Below, piece after piece: positions 26,877-35,415 of a stretch of DNA of 64,000 bases (position 1 is the first letter of the stretch; the number at the start of each line of letters is the position of its first letter). The position numbers were made by a program, and so were the translations under genes. Under the pieces are notes generated by a model. The model made no database searches and was not told the origin of the DNA. It saw nothing but the letters and a program-made list of their open reading frames with translations. Source of the DNA: a virus. The stretch is taken from IMG/VR virus record IMGVR_UViG_3300049734_000086, positions 1 to 64,000 of that record. One strand, 5' to 3'.

Positions 26877-27815
26877 CTACTTCTGGGCCGCCTTCTTCTT
26901 CTCCTTCAGTTCCTGGACCTTGGCGGCGGCCACCTTGCTGGCCTGCATGTCACCCAGATCACCCGTCTTCTGGGCCTTGGCGCGGGCCTCCTTGTGGACC
27001 GTTTCGGCCGCCGCGATCTCCTTGTCGATGTCCGACACCGTCGCGCCCGTGTCCGAGCCTGACGCCCCGGCCCCACCGGCCCCACTGGGCTCTCCGTTGG
27101 CCTCGGCCTTGTACATCCAGGGCTTGTCGTGGCGGTGCTTCTCGATCAGGTCCTTCACGGTGACGGGCTTCCCGGCCTTGAGCAGTGGCTTGCCGTCGTC
27201 GCCGAGGATCATGGGCTTGCGCTCGTTGTCCAGCGTCATACGGGCGGCGAGCAGGGCCGCTACGTCACTGGGGTCGACCGCGCCCTGGGCGGTGGCCTCC
27301 AGGGCCAGGGCGTTGAAGCAGCGGTCCTGCCGAATCTCGCCCATCAGGGTCTCGATGGTCTTCTGCCGCTCACTGAGCGTCGAGTCGTGGTCCGCCTTGA
27401 TGGAGGCGACGACTTGGTCGTACTTCCCCTTCTCCTCCAGGGCGAGCCGTTCCCGCTCCTTTTCGGCCGCCTTGAGCCGTTCCAGTTCCTTGGCCTGCTC
27501 GGGGTCGGGGCCGGGGTTCTGCCGCCGCCACTGGGCGAGACGGTTCTCGATCAGTTCATCGAGCTGCGTCTGGAGCTGGGGCTTGGCGCGCAGGATCTCG
27601 GTCAGATTGTCGGCGAGACGGTCGGCGCCACCGCCCTGGTTGCCGCCCTGGGTGCCACCGCCGCCAGCACCCCCATTGCCGCCTTGGCCCTGCTGGCCAG
27701 ACTGGGCTGCATCGGCAGCGGCACTGCGGGCGAGAGGGAGGGGGAGGCCGTACAGTCGATAGGCGTGGGTCTTGGTCGTGGTCTTGGCTGTCAACGTCAT
27801 CGTACGAATCACCAT
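26877..27815 (-). CDS. Capsid scaffolding protein, 312 aa
   Basis: Directly upstream of the capsid gene. Gly/Gln-rich N-terminal linker, then long charged coiled coil (residues ~70-155: LKAAEKERERLALEEKGKYD) and a Lys-rich helical C-terminus (KVQELKEKKKAAQK) that would bind the capsid. This layout is that of phage scaffolding proteins. Start ATG 27815 has AGGAG 9 nt upstream. Confidence 0.8.
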   Translation of the reverse strand: MVIRTMTLTAKTTTKTHAYRLYGLPLPLARSAAADAAQSGQQGQGGNGGAGGGGTQGGNQGGGADRLADNLTEILRAKPQLQTQLDELIENRLAQWRRQNPGPDPEQAKELERLKAAEKERERLALEEKGKYDQVVASIKADHDSTLSERQKTIETLMGEIRQDRCFNALALEATAQGAVDPSDVAALLAARMTLDNERKPMILGDDGKPLLKAGKPVTVKDLIEKHRHDKPWMYKAEANGEPSGAGGAGASGSDTGATVSDIDKEIAAAETVHKEARAKAQKTGDLGDMQASKVAAAKVQELKEKKKAAQK

Positions 27816-27834
27816 GGTCGGCGGTCTCCTCAAG

Positions 27835-28152
27835 TTACGGTTTTTCGGTCGGATTCTGGCCAGCCCCGCCCGATGGCGGGCTCATGGCTTTATGGACGGC
27901 CGCCCCGGTGGCGCGCGTGAAGCCGAAGACGCCAGCAGCCGATGTGGCCACGACGATCCAGGCGGCGAAGTACGAGAACAGTTGCGGGCGGCTCACCATG
28001 GCTTCCCGGCTGTAGCCCCACATCCCGCAGCCGATCGCGGCGATGGCCAGGACCAGCAGGGGGCCGTACTTGTCGGGGACCCCGCCCCATTTGACCAGAC
28101 TGGTCAGGGCGACGACGGCGGTGGAGACGGCGGCGATGGCTTCTGCGTCCAC
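27835..28152 (-). CDS. Small membrane protein, holin-like, 105 aa
   Basis: GTG start. Hydrophobic segments at ~7-22, ~30-46 and ~60-78 suggest 2-3 membrane helices, with a soluble C-terminus. Size and membership in a cluster with the amidase make it a holin candidate. Several membrane genes compete for that role here. Confidence 0.5.
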   Translation of the reverse strand: MDAEAIAAVSTAVVALTSLVKWGGVPDKYGPLLVLAIAAIGCGMWGYSREAMVSRPQLFSYFAAWIVVATSAAGVFGFTRATGAAVHKAMSPPSGGAGQNPTEKP

Positions 28153-28161
28153 GGAACCTCC

Positions 28162-28425
28162 CTATTCGACGTGTCCACCACGGGCGAAGGCCTCGGTGGT
28201 GTCGTGCAGTAAGTACTTCACAATCTGCCACACCAGGGGCCCGAACTCCCGGGCGGCGGAGCCCATGGCGATGTAGCTGAGCGCCTTGAGTTCGCTCGCG
28301 TCGAAGACCGTGGCGGTGCCCCACAGGGCCAGAGCGAACACCCCTACGAGGCCCGACAGGATGCCGAGCTTCTTCCACGTGACCGTCGAGAGCTTTTGTA
28401 GCCGATACGGCTGTGAGACCATCAT
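28162..28425 (-). CDS. Small membrane protein, 87 aa
   Basis: Starts MMVSQPYRLQKLSTVTWKKL. One clear membrane helix at residues 21-43 (GILSGLVGVFALALWGTATV), then a soluble helical C-terminus. The start is set by AGGAG 9 nt upstream. Possible holin or antiholin partner of the adjacent membrane proteins. Confidence 0.55.
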   Translation of the reverse strand: MMVSQPYRLQKLSTVTWKKLGILSGLVGVFALALWGTATVFDASELKALSYIAMGSAAREFGPLVWQIVKYLLHDTTEAFARGGHVE

Positions 28426-28436
28426 GGTCAGTCTCC

Positions 28437-29951
28437 TTAGTCCGGCGGCAGCCCGTATTCGGCTTTGTAGTCGTTGACGTGCTTCTTCTTGGACTCCTCC
28501 CAGGAGAGGTTCCCTGAGTAGTAGTCCCAGGCCGCGCGCTGGGAGTGGACCGAGATCATGCCAGGGTCGACGATGGGCGCTCCCGAGGCGTTGATGGCCA
28601 GTCCGAAGTCCACCGATTTCGATTCGTCGTAGGGAATCACGTCGTCTCCTCCTCCTCCACCGCCGCCCCCGTTGCCGCCCCCACCGCCACTGCCACTGGA
28701 TCCGGTCTTCCTGAGTTCCCTGAGCCGTTCCGCAATGGCCCCGGCGTTTTCCACGTCGAAGATGTTCTCCCACTGCCCCATGTCCGGGCGCGAGGCGTTG
28801 AGCCTGTTAGACCAGATCCCCGGGTCGGTGTGAAACGTGTAGCCCTTGAAGTGGGCGTCGATGGCCAGTTGGTACCGGCTCGCCAGCCAGCCGGGGTCGG
28901 TGCTGGAGACCACCGAGCTGTACGGGCCGATGGGTTCGGTCGACCACCGCTGCGCCGGGGCGTGGGGGCCGAGGTTCATGGGCCGGTGCAGGGAGAGGTC
29001 GCTGGAGTTGCGGCACCAATGCTCGGTGATCGCCGTGGCTGGGTGGCCAGAGTGCATCTTCTCGACTTCAGCGGCGATGACGGCCTCGTCGGGCCAGCCA
29101 CCCATGATGGAGTCCGGAGATGACAATGCGTACGGCACGCCAGGGAACTTTGGAATGATCTCCCAGCCGAGCATCCGCACGAAGTGCGAGGGCGAGAAGT
29201 TCGGGTGCGCGTTGACTTTGTACTCGTTCTGGGACTCGATCAGGACGAACATGTGAGCAATGTCCGCCAGCGAATCGCAGAAGCGGCGGCAGGAGTCCTT
29301 GATCTCCGACTCGGTCACCCATCCTGGATCCGCACCAGCAGTCACCACCTTGTGCTGCTTGAGGCCGTACTCCTCGAAACACATGCGGACGAAGTCGCGC
29401 ACGATCTGATCGTGGTTGGACCACGACATGAACACGCCTGCGTGCCGCCACGGATTGCTGGGATCGTCGGTGCCCACCGAGTTGAACGAGCGCACGTAGT
29501 CCGCGCCCAGGTCGTCGCGGATCCATTTGAGATTCGGACGGAGGCAGGGCCAGTTGTCCCGGAACGCGCGAGGGCCGTAGAAGAGGGAGCAGCCGAGCAG
29601 GGTACTGTGGACGGGGGCGGTCCCCAGGTGGTCCTTGGCGGTGACGGGGATGAAGTGCTGCCCGGTGATGTCCAGTTCCTCGGGGTGGAGATTCAGCGAG
29701 GCGTACGGCGCTCCCGCACTGACCACGCAGTCATAGCCGAGCAGACGCCCGCCGGTACTGATGGCGAAGGTGTCCGAGACCGGCGAGCCATTACTCGTGC
29801 TCTTGCACCCCCAGTTCTGCCCCGGATCGGAGAACCGGAACTGCTCCATGCACTGTCTCGTCCAGGGCTCGATCATCGGGCCGGAGGTCGGCAGCCCGAA
29901 GCGGTCGGCGAACTGCTGCAGCAAGGCACCGTGGGTGTTGGGATCGAACAT
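28437..29951 (-). CDS. Large soluble protein, TIM-barrel-like hydrolase candidate, 504 aa
   Basis: Residues 1-400 are Trp/His/Asp-rich and alternate strand-helix, reminiscent of glycoside hydrolase barrels (ALLQQFADRFGLP; WIRDDLGADYVRSFN; HMFVLIESQNEYKVN; ATAITEHWCRNSS). A glycine linker (residues ~425-445) leads to a ~60-residue C-terminal helical module (WDYYSGNLSWEESKKKH). No signal peptide. It sits next to the amidase and may be a particle-borne or lytic glycosidase. I cannot name a family or the catalytic pair. Confidence 0.5.
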   Translation of the reverse strand: MFDPNTHGALLQQFADRFGLPTSGPMIEPWTRQCMEQFRFSDPGQNWGCKSTSNGSPVSDTFAISTGGRLLGYDCVVSAGAPYASLNLHPEELDITGQHFIPVTAKDHLGTAPVHSTLLGCSLFYGPRAFRDNWPCLRPNLKWIRDDLGADYVRSFNSVGTDDPSNPWRHAGVFMSWSNHDQIVRDFVRMCFEEYGLKQHKVVTAGADPGWVTESEIKDSCRRFCDSLADIAHMFVLIESQNEYKVNAHPNFSPSHFVRMLGWEIIPKFPGVPYALSSPDSIMGGWPDEAVIAAEVEKMHSGHPATAITEHWCRNSSDLSLHRPMNLGPHAPAQRWSTEPIGPYSSVVSSTDPGWLASRYQLAIDAHFKGYTFHTDPGIWSNRLNASRPDMGQWENIFDVENAGAIAERLRELRKTGSSGSGGGGGNGGGGGGGGDDVIPYDESKSVDFGLAINASGAPIVDPGMISVHSQRAAWDYYSGNLSWEESKKKHVNDYKAEYGLPPD

Positions 29952-29964
29952 GGACGCTGGTCTC

Positions 29965-30570
29965 CTAGGCCGGGCGGGATTCTACACCATTGTTGACCTT
30001 GCCCTGGGCCCCGTTCGCCAGGACACGCTCGTAGGCCGCCTGGGCCACACTGCGGGTCTTGGCCCAGTTGAACTGCCCGAAGAAGCCGTCCGGGTCGATC
30101 TTGCGCCCCACCGGGCGGGCGATGGCCTTGTGTCCCACGACACGTTCCGGGGGGATCTTGTAGGCGGCCACGACCAGGGTCACGATCTCGTACAACGACG
30201 ACATCTGCACGTCGGTGAAGCCCGAATCGGGCGTGGCGACCAGCTCGATGCCCAGGGAGAAGGCGTTGACGTTCTTCCGGTTGTCTGGTGGGGGCATCTG
30301 GCTCACCCCGGCATGCCACGCCACCCGGTCGTCCTCGACACAGCGCACGATCTCCCCGTCCCGGCCGATGACGAAGTGGGCCGAGACCTTGGCGTCCTTG
30401 CGCGCGAACCACCGCAGGGTGGACTCGGTGGACAGTACCCCTGTGTAGTGGAGGACCAGGGTGTCGACAGGGAGCTTGCGGGCCGAGTGGTTCGGCGAGG
30501 GATGGTAGCGCCACGGCTTGGACTGGAAGATCGGCGGCGTGTGCGGGAAGTGCGGGACCAGTGGGGTCAT
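29965..30570 (-). CDS. N-acetylmuramoyl-L-alanine amidase, endolysin, 201 aa
   Basis: Cleaves the amide between MurNAc and L-Ala in peptidoglycan. Amidase_2 fold: TLVLHYTGVLS with the first zinc His, SAHFVIGRDGEIVRCVEDD, AWHAGVSQMP, ELVATPDSGFTDVQ, and the C-terminal zinc region VVGHKAIARPVGRKIDPDG. Start ATG 30570 overlaps the preceding stop (ATGA). No cell-wall-binding domain is visible. It lies beside several holin-like genes, a lysis cassette. Confidence 0.87.
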   Translation of the reverse strand: MTPLVPHFPHTPPIFQSKPWRYHPSPNHSARKLPVDTLVLHYTGVLSTESTLRWFARKDAKVSAHFVIGRDGEIVRCVEDDRVAWHAGVSQMPPPDNRKNVNAFSLGIELVATPDSGFTDVQMSSLYEIVTLVVAAYKIPPERVVGHKAIARPVGRKIDPDGFFGQFNWAKTRSVAQAAYERVLANGAQGKVNNGVESRPA

Positions 30571-31004
30571 GAACGGGGCTCTGCTGGGGACTCGACGGGT
30601 GGGACGTAGGTCTTGAGCCGCTGTCTGGCCACGTGGACCAGATACCCCTTCAGCAGCCAACCGGCCGAGATGAAGTTGGCGAGCAGGATACCGGGCACGA
30701 ACACCGCCGTGCGCTCGCGCACCGAGCCCACCGCCGCCAGACTGAGACAGAGCAGGACCTGGGTGATCACGACCATGACCGCCCCGATGAAGCGGTCGGT
30801 CGAGATCAGCAGGCGGACCCCGTTCTCGCCCGAGCGCAGAGCGCCCCGGAAGTCCCAGATCCAGCAGTCGTACACCGACTTGCAGGCCACGACCACCCCG
30901 ACGAGGCGGAGGACCAGCGAGGCGATCTCCAGGACCGAGAGGCCCTGCGGCGGCCCGGGGGTGATGAACCAGAGCCAGACCCAGTAGAGCAACGTATCGG
31001 TCAT
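30567..31004 (-). CDS. Membrane protein with ~4 helices, holin-like, 145 aa
   Basis: Hydrophobic stretches at ~3-14, ~22-42, ~70-95 and ~105-125 alternate with charged loops, a likely 4-helix membrane protein with a basic C-terminus. ATGA overlap at its start and with the amidase downstream. Co-expression with the endolysin suggests a holin role. Confidence 0.55.
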   Translation of the reverse strand: MTDTLLYWVWLWFITPGPPQGLSVLEIASLVLRLVGVVVACKSVYDCWIWDFRGALRSGENGVRLLISTDRFIGAVMVVITQVLLCLSLAAVGSVRERTAVFVPGILLANFISAGWLLKGYLVHVARQRLKTYVPPVESPAEPRS

Positions 31005-31291
31005 CGCGGCGGGGTCCCCAGGTGCTTGAGACTGTCGCGCATGTCGCGGATCTCCTTGTCCACGAGCCTCAGTTCGTGCCGGGTGTTCGCCTGCTGCGAT
31101 TCGAGGACGGCGTAGAGCTGGTGGCTCTCGGCCATGTCCTTGGCGTACTGCGGCGGGTAGCGGATGATCCGGTAGAGACGCATCATGACGGTCACCAAGG
31201 TCGACCAACGGGTTCTCGGGCGGCTTCTCCGCTCGGGGTGAGCGGGCCGCTCGGGCTGGGCTCTGGCGGCGGCGGGATTACGGTTGGGCAC
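31001..31291 (-). CDS. Small coiled-coil protein, 61-96 aa
   Basis: C-terminal 45 residues form an amphipathic coiled coil (LESQQANTRHELRLVDKE). The N-terminus is either GTG at 31291, overlapping the upstream stop, or ATG at 31186 (MMRLYRIIRYPPQY). It precedes a membrane protein and the amidase. Perhaps a lysis or neck accessory. Confidence 0.45.
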   Translation of the reverse strand: MPNRNPAAARAQPERPAHPERRSRPRTRWSTLVTVMMRLYRIIRYPPQYAKDMAESHQLYAVLESQQANTRHELRLVDKEIRDMRDSLKHLGTPPR

Positions 31292-31580
31292 TGCGTCCCC
31301 CTTCGACGATCACGGGCAAGGCTTGGGCTACCGTGGTCAGACCCTGCTTGCCGACGGTGACGCCTTCTTTGGCGACCACGGCATTCCGCATGGCCATCTC
31401 GCGCCAGCGGTCTCGATCCTCCTTCATGTCCAGGAACACCCACCGGGGGATGAAGATGGGGGCCTTGGCCACGAACGAGAAATAGATGATCGAGCCGAGG
31501 AGCAGGACCACGGCGTAGGGGCTGGTCAGGAGTTCGCCCCACGTCCGGGGGTCGGGCGCAGCTTGAGCCACGAGCCACAT
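31278..31580 (-). CDS. Single-pass membrane protein, 100 aa
   Basis: Starts MWLVAQAAPDPRTW, with one membrane helix at residues ~19-37 (YAVVLLLGSIIYFSF), then a charged helix and a soluble C-terminus. The ribosome site is weak, so a start upstream is possible. Its neighbours suggest lysis or membrane anchoring. Confidence 0.5.
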   Translation of the reverse strand: MWLVAQAAPDPRTWGELLTSPYAVVLLLGSIIYFSFVAKAPIFIPRWVFLDMKEDRDRWREMAMRNAVVAKEGVTVGKQGLTTVAQALPVIVEGGRSAQP

Positions 31581-31642
31581 GGTGGTGTACCGGGGGAGGG
31601 ATGCGGAGGTCAGTATGCCTGCGGTGGGGGACCAACGCAACC

Positions 31643-32044
31643 TCACAACCGCAGCCGCCGCATGATGATCTGTTTGACCTCCCGGACCCACGATTGTGGG
31701 ATGCCGAGGAACCGGCGCACGGGGAGATTGCCGTGGCCCTGTTCGTGCTTCTCGGCGATGTCGGCCGAGCGGGCCGTGGCCATCCCCAGGCCGACCCGGT
31801 TCTCGGTCAGCATGCCGATGCCGTAGTCCTCGTCGAGCATCTGCCCGGTGTCGTGCAGGTCGACAGGGCCAGGGCGGCCAGACTGGTATGGGGCGAAGGC
31901 CCGGCCGTCTTCGTCGCGGCCCGATTTGGTCCGCCGGACAGTGCGCTCGACCAAGTGCATGCCGACCTCGCGCATGGTGTCGCGGCCCGGGGTGAGCTTG
32001 ATGTCCTTGAAGGCGAAATTGCGGCGGATCTTGATACGGGCCAT
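31643..32044 (-). CDS. Virion morphogenesis / tail completion protein, 133 aa
   Basis: Fits the phage virion morphogenesis (P2 gpS-like) family: RTVRRTKSGRDEDGRAFAPY, then GPVDLHDTGQML and a C-terminal RRFLGIPQSWVREVKQ. These proteins help complete heads or tails. Start has GGGGG upstream. Small, basic, no membrane segment. Confidence 0.75.
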   Translation of the reverse strand: MARIKIRRNFAFKDIKLTPGRDTMREVGMHLVERTVRRTKSGRDEDGRAFAPYQSGRPGPVDLHDTGQMLDEDYGIGMLTENRVGLGMATARSADIAEKHEQGHGNLPVRRFLGIPQSWVREVKQIIMRRLRL

Positions 32045-32055
32045 GGGGGTCAGTC

Positions 32056-32343
32056 TCAGATCTCCGCCTGCGAGGCCTGCCCCACCGCCCAGTTCACCGG
32101 CCCGGCGGTCAGGAGAATGGGTTGCATGGGCTGGTTGAAGGTCAGGATGGTCAGATACAGGTCCTCCCCGGCCGCGATCAGGGCGCGTTCCTCGTCGCTG
32201 GGCTGCCAGCGGGTGATGACGCGGCCGTCGGGGGTGCAGACCGAGGGCAGGGGGCGGTACTCGGGCTGGTCCTTGGCGATGATGACGGCCTGCGAGCCCT
32301 TGGGGACCCAGGCCGGGTTGACGCGGGGATCGACGATGTCCAT
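32056..32343 (-). CDS. Small conserved-type phage protein, 95 aa
   Basis: Starts MDIVDPRVNPAWVPKGSQAV, the likely start being the ATG a few bases after the preceding stop; a GTG at 32370 is an alternative. The C-terminal half is helix then beta (EERALIAAGEDLYLTILTFNQP). Such proteins occur beside portal genes; function unknown. Confidence 0.5.
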   Translation of the reverse strand: MDIVDPRVNPAWVPKGSQAVIIAKDQPEYRPLPSVCTPDGRVITRWQPSDEERALIAAGEDLYLTILTFNQPMQPILLTAGPVNWAVGQASQAEI

Positions 32344-32348
32344 GACGG

Positions 32349-32459
32349 TTACGGGCTCCTTTTCCACCACCAGACGTAGGCCAGACGGACGAGGAGGAGG
32401 GCGAGGACCAGGACGATGGCCCGGTCCAGGGCGGTGATGGGCTCGACGAAGCCGGTCAT
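32349..32459 (-). CDS. One-helix membrane peptide, 36 aa
   Basis: MTGFVEPITALDRAIVLVLA then LLLVRLAYVWWWKRSP. A single hydrophobic helix with a basic end. The start overlaps the upstream stop (ATGA), which supports coupled translation. Function unknown. Confidence 0.5.
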   Translation of the reverse strand: MTGFVEPITALDRAIVLVLALLLVRLAYVWWWKRSP

Positions 32460-32665
32460 ATCCGCACGACCCCCTTGTGCTCCCCGCAGTAGTCGTACTT
32501 GCCGGTGACTGGGTGCCGGGTCTCGACTTCCGTACTCACGCTCCCCTGACTGATGCCGTGGTCGAAGTCCGTGGTGACAATAGCCACCAGTACGGGCGGG
32601 AAGCGGTGACAGTGGCCCAGTTCCCCGTCACCCGAGACCCAGTACTGACAGGTGTGGCAGTGCAT
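32456..32665 (-). CDS. Small zinc-ribbon protein, 69 aa
   Basis: Cys pattern MHCHTCQYW, LGHCHRFPP and YCGEHKG gives four zinc ligands. Such CxxCxxW...CxRxPP peptides are common in phages, of unknown role. It starts three bases after the portal stop. Confidence 0.65.
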   Translation of the reverse strand: MHCHTCQYWVSGDGELGHCHRFPPVLVAIVTTDFDHGISQGSVSTEVETRHPVTGKYDYCGEHKGVVRI

Positions 32666-32667
32666 CG

Positions 32668-34548
32668 CTACTTCCGCTTGGCGGTCTTCGGTTTCCGGCT
32701 CGGAGCCTGACGCACCCGGACCCTGGCCAGCCGCTCCTGGTGGTCTCTGTCCTCCTGGGCCCTCACGTCCTCACGCTCGGCCTTGATGGTCTCCTTCTCG
32801 TCCTCCCGGTCTTCCTGCTCCCGAGGGTTGCGACCGGCGATCAGGTCCTGCCGCTCCTTGTCCTGGGCCTGCTGGGCCAGTGTCGACTCCGCCTCCAGTT
32901 CCTTCTCGATGGTGTCGCGGGTCGTCTGGTCGAGATCCGGCAAGGCCAGTTGCAGTACCCCCGCCTTGAGGAGTTTGGCGGCGGTCGGGCCCACACCCAG
33001 TTCCAGTACCAGCTTGGTCTCCTCCGCCTTGGCCAGGAGCTGCTCGACGTGGAACTCGTCGGGGTGCGCGATCCGAATCCCGGCCGCCTTGTACGCCGCC
33101 AGTCCACGCTCGGGGCCCAGGGTGCCCTGGAAGTACATCCGGGCGGCGAAGTAGTCGATCTCCTCGGCGTTGTCGGCCAGGGAGGCCAGACTCGAATTGA
33201 GGTCGGCCGCCTTGAGCTGCCGCGACCCCTCCGCCTCGGCCTCCTTGGAATCACTCTCCCAGGGCAGGGACGTGAGCCTGAACGCCTTGCGCTCGACCCT
33301 GGCCAGTTCCTCGGTGTAGCGGGCAGCCGGGCCGTCCCCGGGAGCCACGTAGATGGCCTGCCCGCCCTTGGTGAACACCACCGAGTCGGTCCCGACGTGC
33401 TCGCCCATGCGGTTGCGGGCATCCTGCACGGTCTCGTCGTCCTGGAGCGGGATGTTGAGAATGTTGAAGGTCTGGGCACGGAAGATCTCACGCAGCTCGG
33501 AGATCAGGTTGAAGTGGTCCTTGAACAGCCGCCCATCGCCCAGCAGGCCCCGGCCGATGATCGGGATCCGCGCCCTCCGCTTGCAGTACCACAGGCGGAC
33601 GGGGAGTTCCCCGAAGCCGTGCGGGCGGACCTGGACCTGCGCCCCGAAGGTGTCGAACTGGGTGGCGTACTGGCCATTCCAGGTGAAGTACCACCGCTCG
33701 GCGGGGAGGGGCTGATCGAGGAGTGAGGCCCGCTCGACAGGCTCCTCGACCTTGATGGCCGCCAGTTGGTTGCGCGGGGCCAGCCAGTCGGGGATGTCCA
33801 GGGGCGAGTAGCAGCGCAGGACCGGGCGGCCCAGTTGGGCCAGCGTGGTCAGACCCGTCTTGCCCCCGTTGGGGGTGATGTTGGTGCGGAGGGTGTTGGG
33901 GGGCTGGCGGTCGACCACGATGGCTTGGTGGCCGTAGACGTTGGTCAGGGTCTGCCACCGCTTGAGCCAGTCGTCCATGTGGGTGCCGTAGCCGTCCACG
34001 TCCTCCAGCCACTCCAGGTACGGGGAGCGGTCGAGGAGGGCAGGCTGGTTGGTCACTTCCCGCTTGGGCAGCTTGGCGTACTGGTAGTCGACGAACAGGT
34101 CGGTGATGGTGGCGGCGAAGTTCTCGTAGCGCGCAATCTGCTGGCGCTGGAGGTACTTCCGTTTCCGGCTCACGACCACCGTGTAGTCGGTCGACCCGTC
34201 GGTGTTCTGCTTGAAGTTCAGCTCACGGGGGTGCGGGACCAGGGCCTCACCCGACAGGTAGGGCCCATCCCCTTCGTAGACGTGTCCCAGCTCGGTCCAC
34301 ACCGAGGCCCACTCGATGTAGCGCGGATGCTTGATCGAGACGATGCCGGAGAGGGCGGACTGGGGGAGGCCACGGGCCCGGGCCGCTGCCAGGGCGGTCG
34401 ACTGGGTGATCGGGGTCCCAATGGGGATGGAGCGGCCGGTGGAGCCCAACGACTGTCCCGTGTCGCTGACGATGTTGAGACCCACGCCGACCCCGTAGGA
34501 GGTGCGGGGGGCGGCGGCGATGGGGCGGACTTTCGGGGTCTTGGCCAT
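32668..34548 (-). CDS. Portal protein, 626 aa
   Basis: Dodecameric DNA gate of the head. Mixed alpha/beta middle (YVVDYQYAKLPKREV-like core; VLRCYSPLDIPDWLAP; WYFTWNGQYATQF) and a C-terminal acidic, Lys/Glu-rich coiled coil (residues ~540-615). The pattern VNRMGEH...RYTEELARVERKAFRLTSLPWESDSKEAEAEG, seen here as VERKAFRLTSLPWESDSKEA, fits portal proteins of the DUF4055/SPP1 type. Second after terminases among the large genes, as expected. Length 626 is normal for a portal with a C-terminal tail. Confidence 0.8.
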   Translation of the reverse strand: MAKTPKVRPIAAAPRTSYGVGVGLNIVSDTGQSLGSTGRSIPIGTPITQSTALAAARARGLPQSALSGIVSIKHPRYIEWASVWTELGHVYEGDGPYLSGEALVPHPRELNFKQNTDGSTDYTVVVSRKRKYLQRQQIARYENFAATITDLFVDYQYAKLPKREVTNQPALLDRSPYLEWLEDVDGYGTHMDDWLKRWQTLTNVYGHQAIVVDRQPPNTLRTNITPNGGKTGLTTLAQLGRPVLRCYSPLDIPDWLAPRNQLAAIKVEEPVERASLLDQPLPAERWYFTWNGQYATQFDTFGAQVQVRPHGFGELPVRLWYCKRRARIPIIGRGLLGDGRLFKDHFNLISELREIFRAQTFNILNIPLQDDETVQDARNRMGEHVGTDSVVFTKGGQAIYVAPGDGPAARYTEELARVERKAFRLTSLPWESDSKEAEAEGSRQLKAADLNSSLASLADNAEEIDYFAARMYFQGTLGPERGLAAYKAAGIRIAHPDEFHVEQLLAKAEETKLVLELGVGPTAAKLLKAGVLQLALPDLDQTTRDTIEKELEAESTLAQQAQDKERQDLIAGRNPREQEDREDEKETIKAEREDVRAQEDRDHQERLARVRVRQAPSRKPKTAKRK

Positions 34549-34569
34549 AGGCTCGGGCTCGAGTACTGA

Positions 34570-34872
34570 CTAGGGAGACACGGGATGTCCGTTGCCATTT
34601 GCGCCGGTACTGGTCCCGGAGGCCTGGGCCTTGGGCAGGTTCCCCGGGGTGTTCCCCAGCAGTCTGACCATGATGGCTCGCGGGCCCTTCTCGTGCAGGA
34701 CCGGCGTGAAGTCGACCAGCAGGCCCGGGACCAGGACCCGGGTCAGGTCGAACAGCTCCAGGCGGTGATCGTTGATGATGTCGTCGCGGTAGAAGAAGCG
34801 CGCGACCTCGGGCTCACGATCACTGACCACGAAGGCGTAGGCGTATTGGACGGATTTGATGCGGCCGGTCAT
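34570..34872 (-). CDS. Cold-shock-domain-like protein, 100 aa
   Basis: Order of strands resembles CspA: GRIKSVQYAYAFVVSD, FFYRDDI, LVPGLLVDFTPVLHEKGPRAIMVRL, and then a disordered Gly/Asn tail. RNP-like motifs appear but aromatic residues partly differ. Probable single-stranded nucleic acid binder. A cold-shock-like protein in front of the portal gene is odd and may act as an RNA chaperone for late mRNA. Confidence 0.65.
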   Translation of the reverse strand: MTGRIKSVQYAYAFVVSDREPEVARFFYRDDIINDHRLELFDLTRVLVPGLLVDFTPVLHEKGPRAIMVRLLGNTPGNLPKAQASGTSTGANGNGHPVSP

Positions 34873-34878
34873 GGGGTC

Positions 34879-35154
34879 TTAGTCCTCGTCTGAGTCATCG
34901 TGGGCAGCGGGGGTGTCCGTGTCGGAGTCGTCGAGGTCGTCTTCGTCGTTGTCACCGGCGATGGTGAAGCCGCCGGGATCGCCGACCCGAATCAGCCGGT
35001 CGTGGCGTTCGAGCAGGGCCTCGAAGGCGTCGGTCATGCCGTCGAGGACATCGGGATCGTCGCCGCTGTCGCCGTACAGATCGACTTCTAGATCCTCGTC
35101 GAACTCCTCATCGCGGCTCGGGCAGGCGCGACGAGTGCTGGGGCGCTGTGCCAT
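34879..35154 (-). CDS. Acidic small protein, 91 aa
   Basis: Strongly acidic with Asp/Glu-rich ends and a short folded centre (VLDGMTDAFEALLERHDRLIRVG). Unknown. May be a DNA mimic or binding partner of a basic protein, but nothing decides this. Confidence 0.5.
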   Translation of the reverse strand: MAQRPSTRRACPSRDEEFDEDLEVDLYGDSGDDPDVLDGMTDAFEALLERHDRLIRVGDPGGFTIAGDNDEDDLDDSDTDTPAAHDDSDED

Positions 35155-35231
35155 GGTCCGGGTCTCCTGGGGCGTAAGGGAGAAAGCCCGGACACGATAG
35201 CACAGGTAGTGGCGATGGTCGGGGTGGGGCC

Positions 35232-35285
35232 CTATTGGTTGGGGATTCTAGGGGATTCTGTCCTTGGTGACCTTGTCCTGCTCAT
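35232..35285 (-). CDS. Candidate 17-residue peptide
   Basis: ATG at 35285 with a ribosome site identical to that of the preceding gene (AGGAGCCGACCC, 35287-35298 and 35417-35428). Product would be MSRTRSPRTESPRIPNQ. Reported because of the duplicated ribosome site; the peptide itself may be a leader or not translated. Confidence 0.3.
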   Translation of the reverse strand: MSRTRSPRTESPRIPNQ

Positions 35286-35301
35286 AGGGTCGGCTCCTAT
35301 G

Positions 35302-35415
35302 CTAGCGGCCAGCAATGCCGTGAGTCTTGCGCCAAATAGACCAACAGACCTTGCAGTCCTTAGGCGGTCGCTTAGCTTGGTAACTGGGATGCTTTGAGCA
35401 CTTCTTCGTAATCAT
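35302..35415 (-). CDS. Tiny zinc-ribbon-like protein, 37 aa
   Basis: MITKKCSKHPSYQAKRPPKD then CKVCWSIW. Small phage proteins with CxxHPxYxAxRxPxxDCKVC are widespread. Start ATG 35415 has AGGAG 9 nt upstream. Function unknown; zinc binding by Cys/His is likely. Confidence 0.65.
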   Translation of the reverse strand: MITKKCSKHPSYQAKRPPKDCKVCWSIWRKTHGIAGR

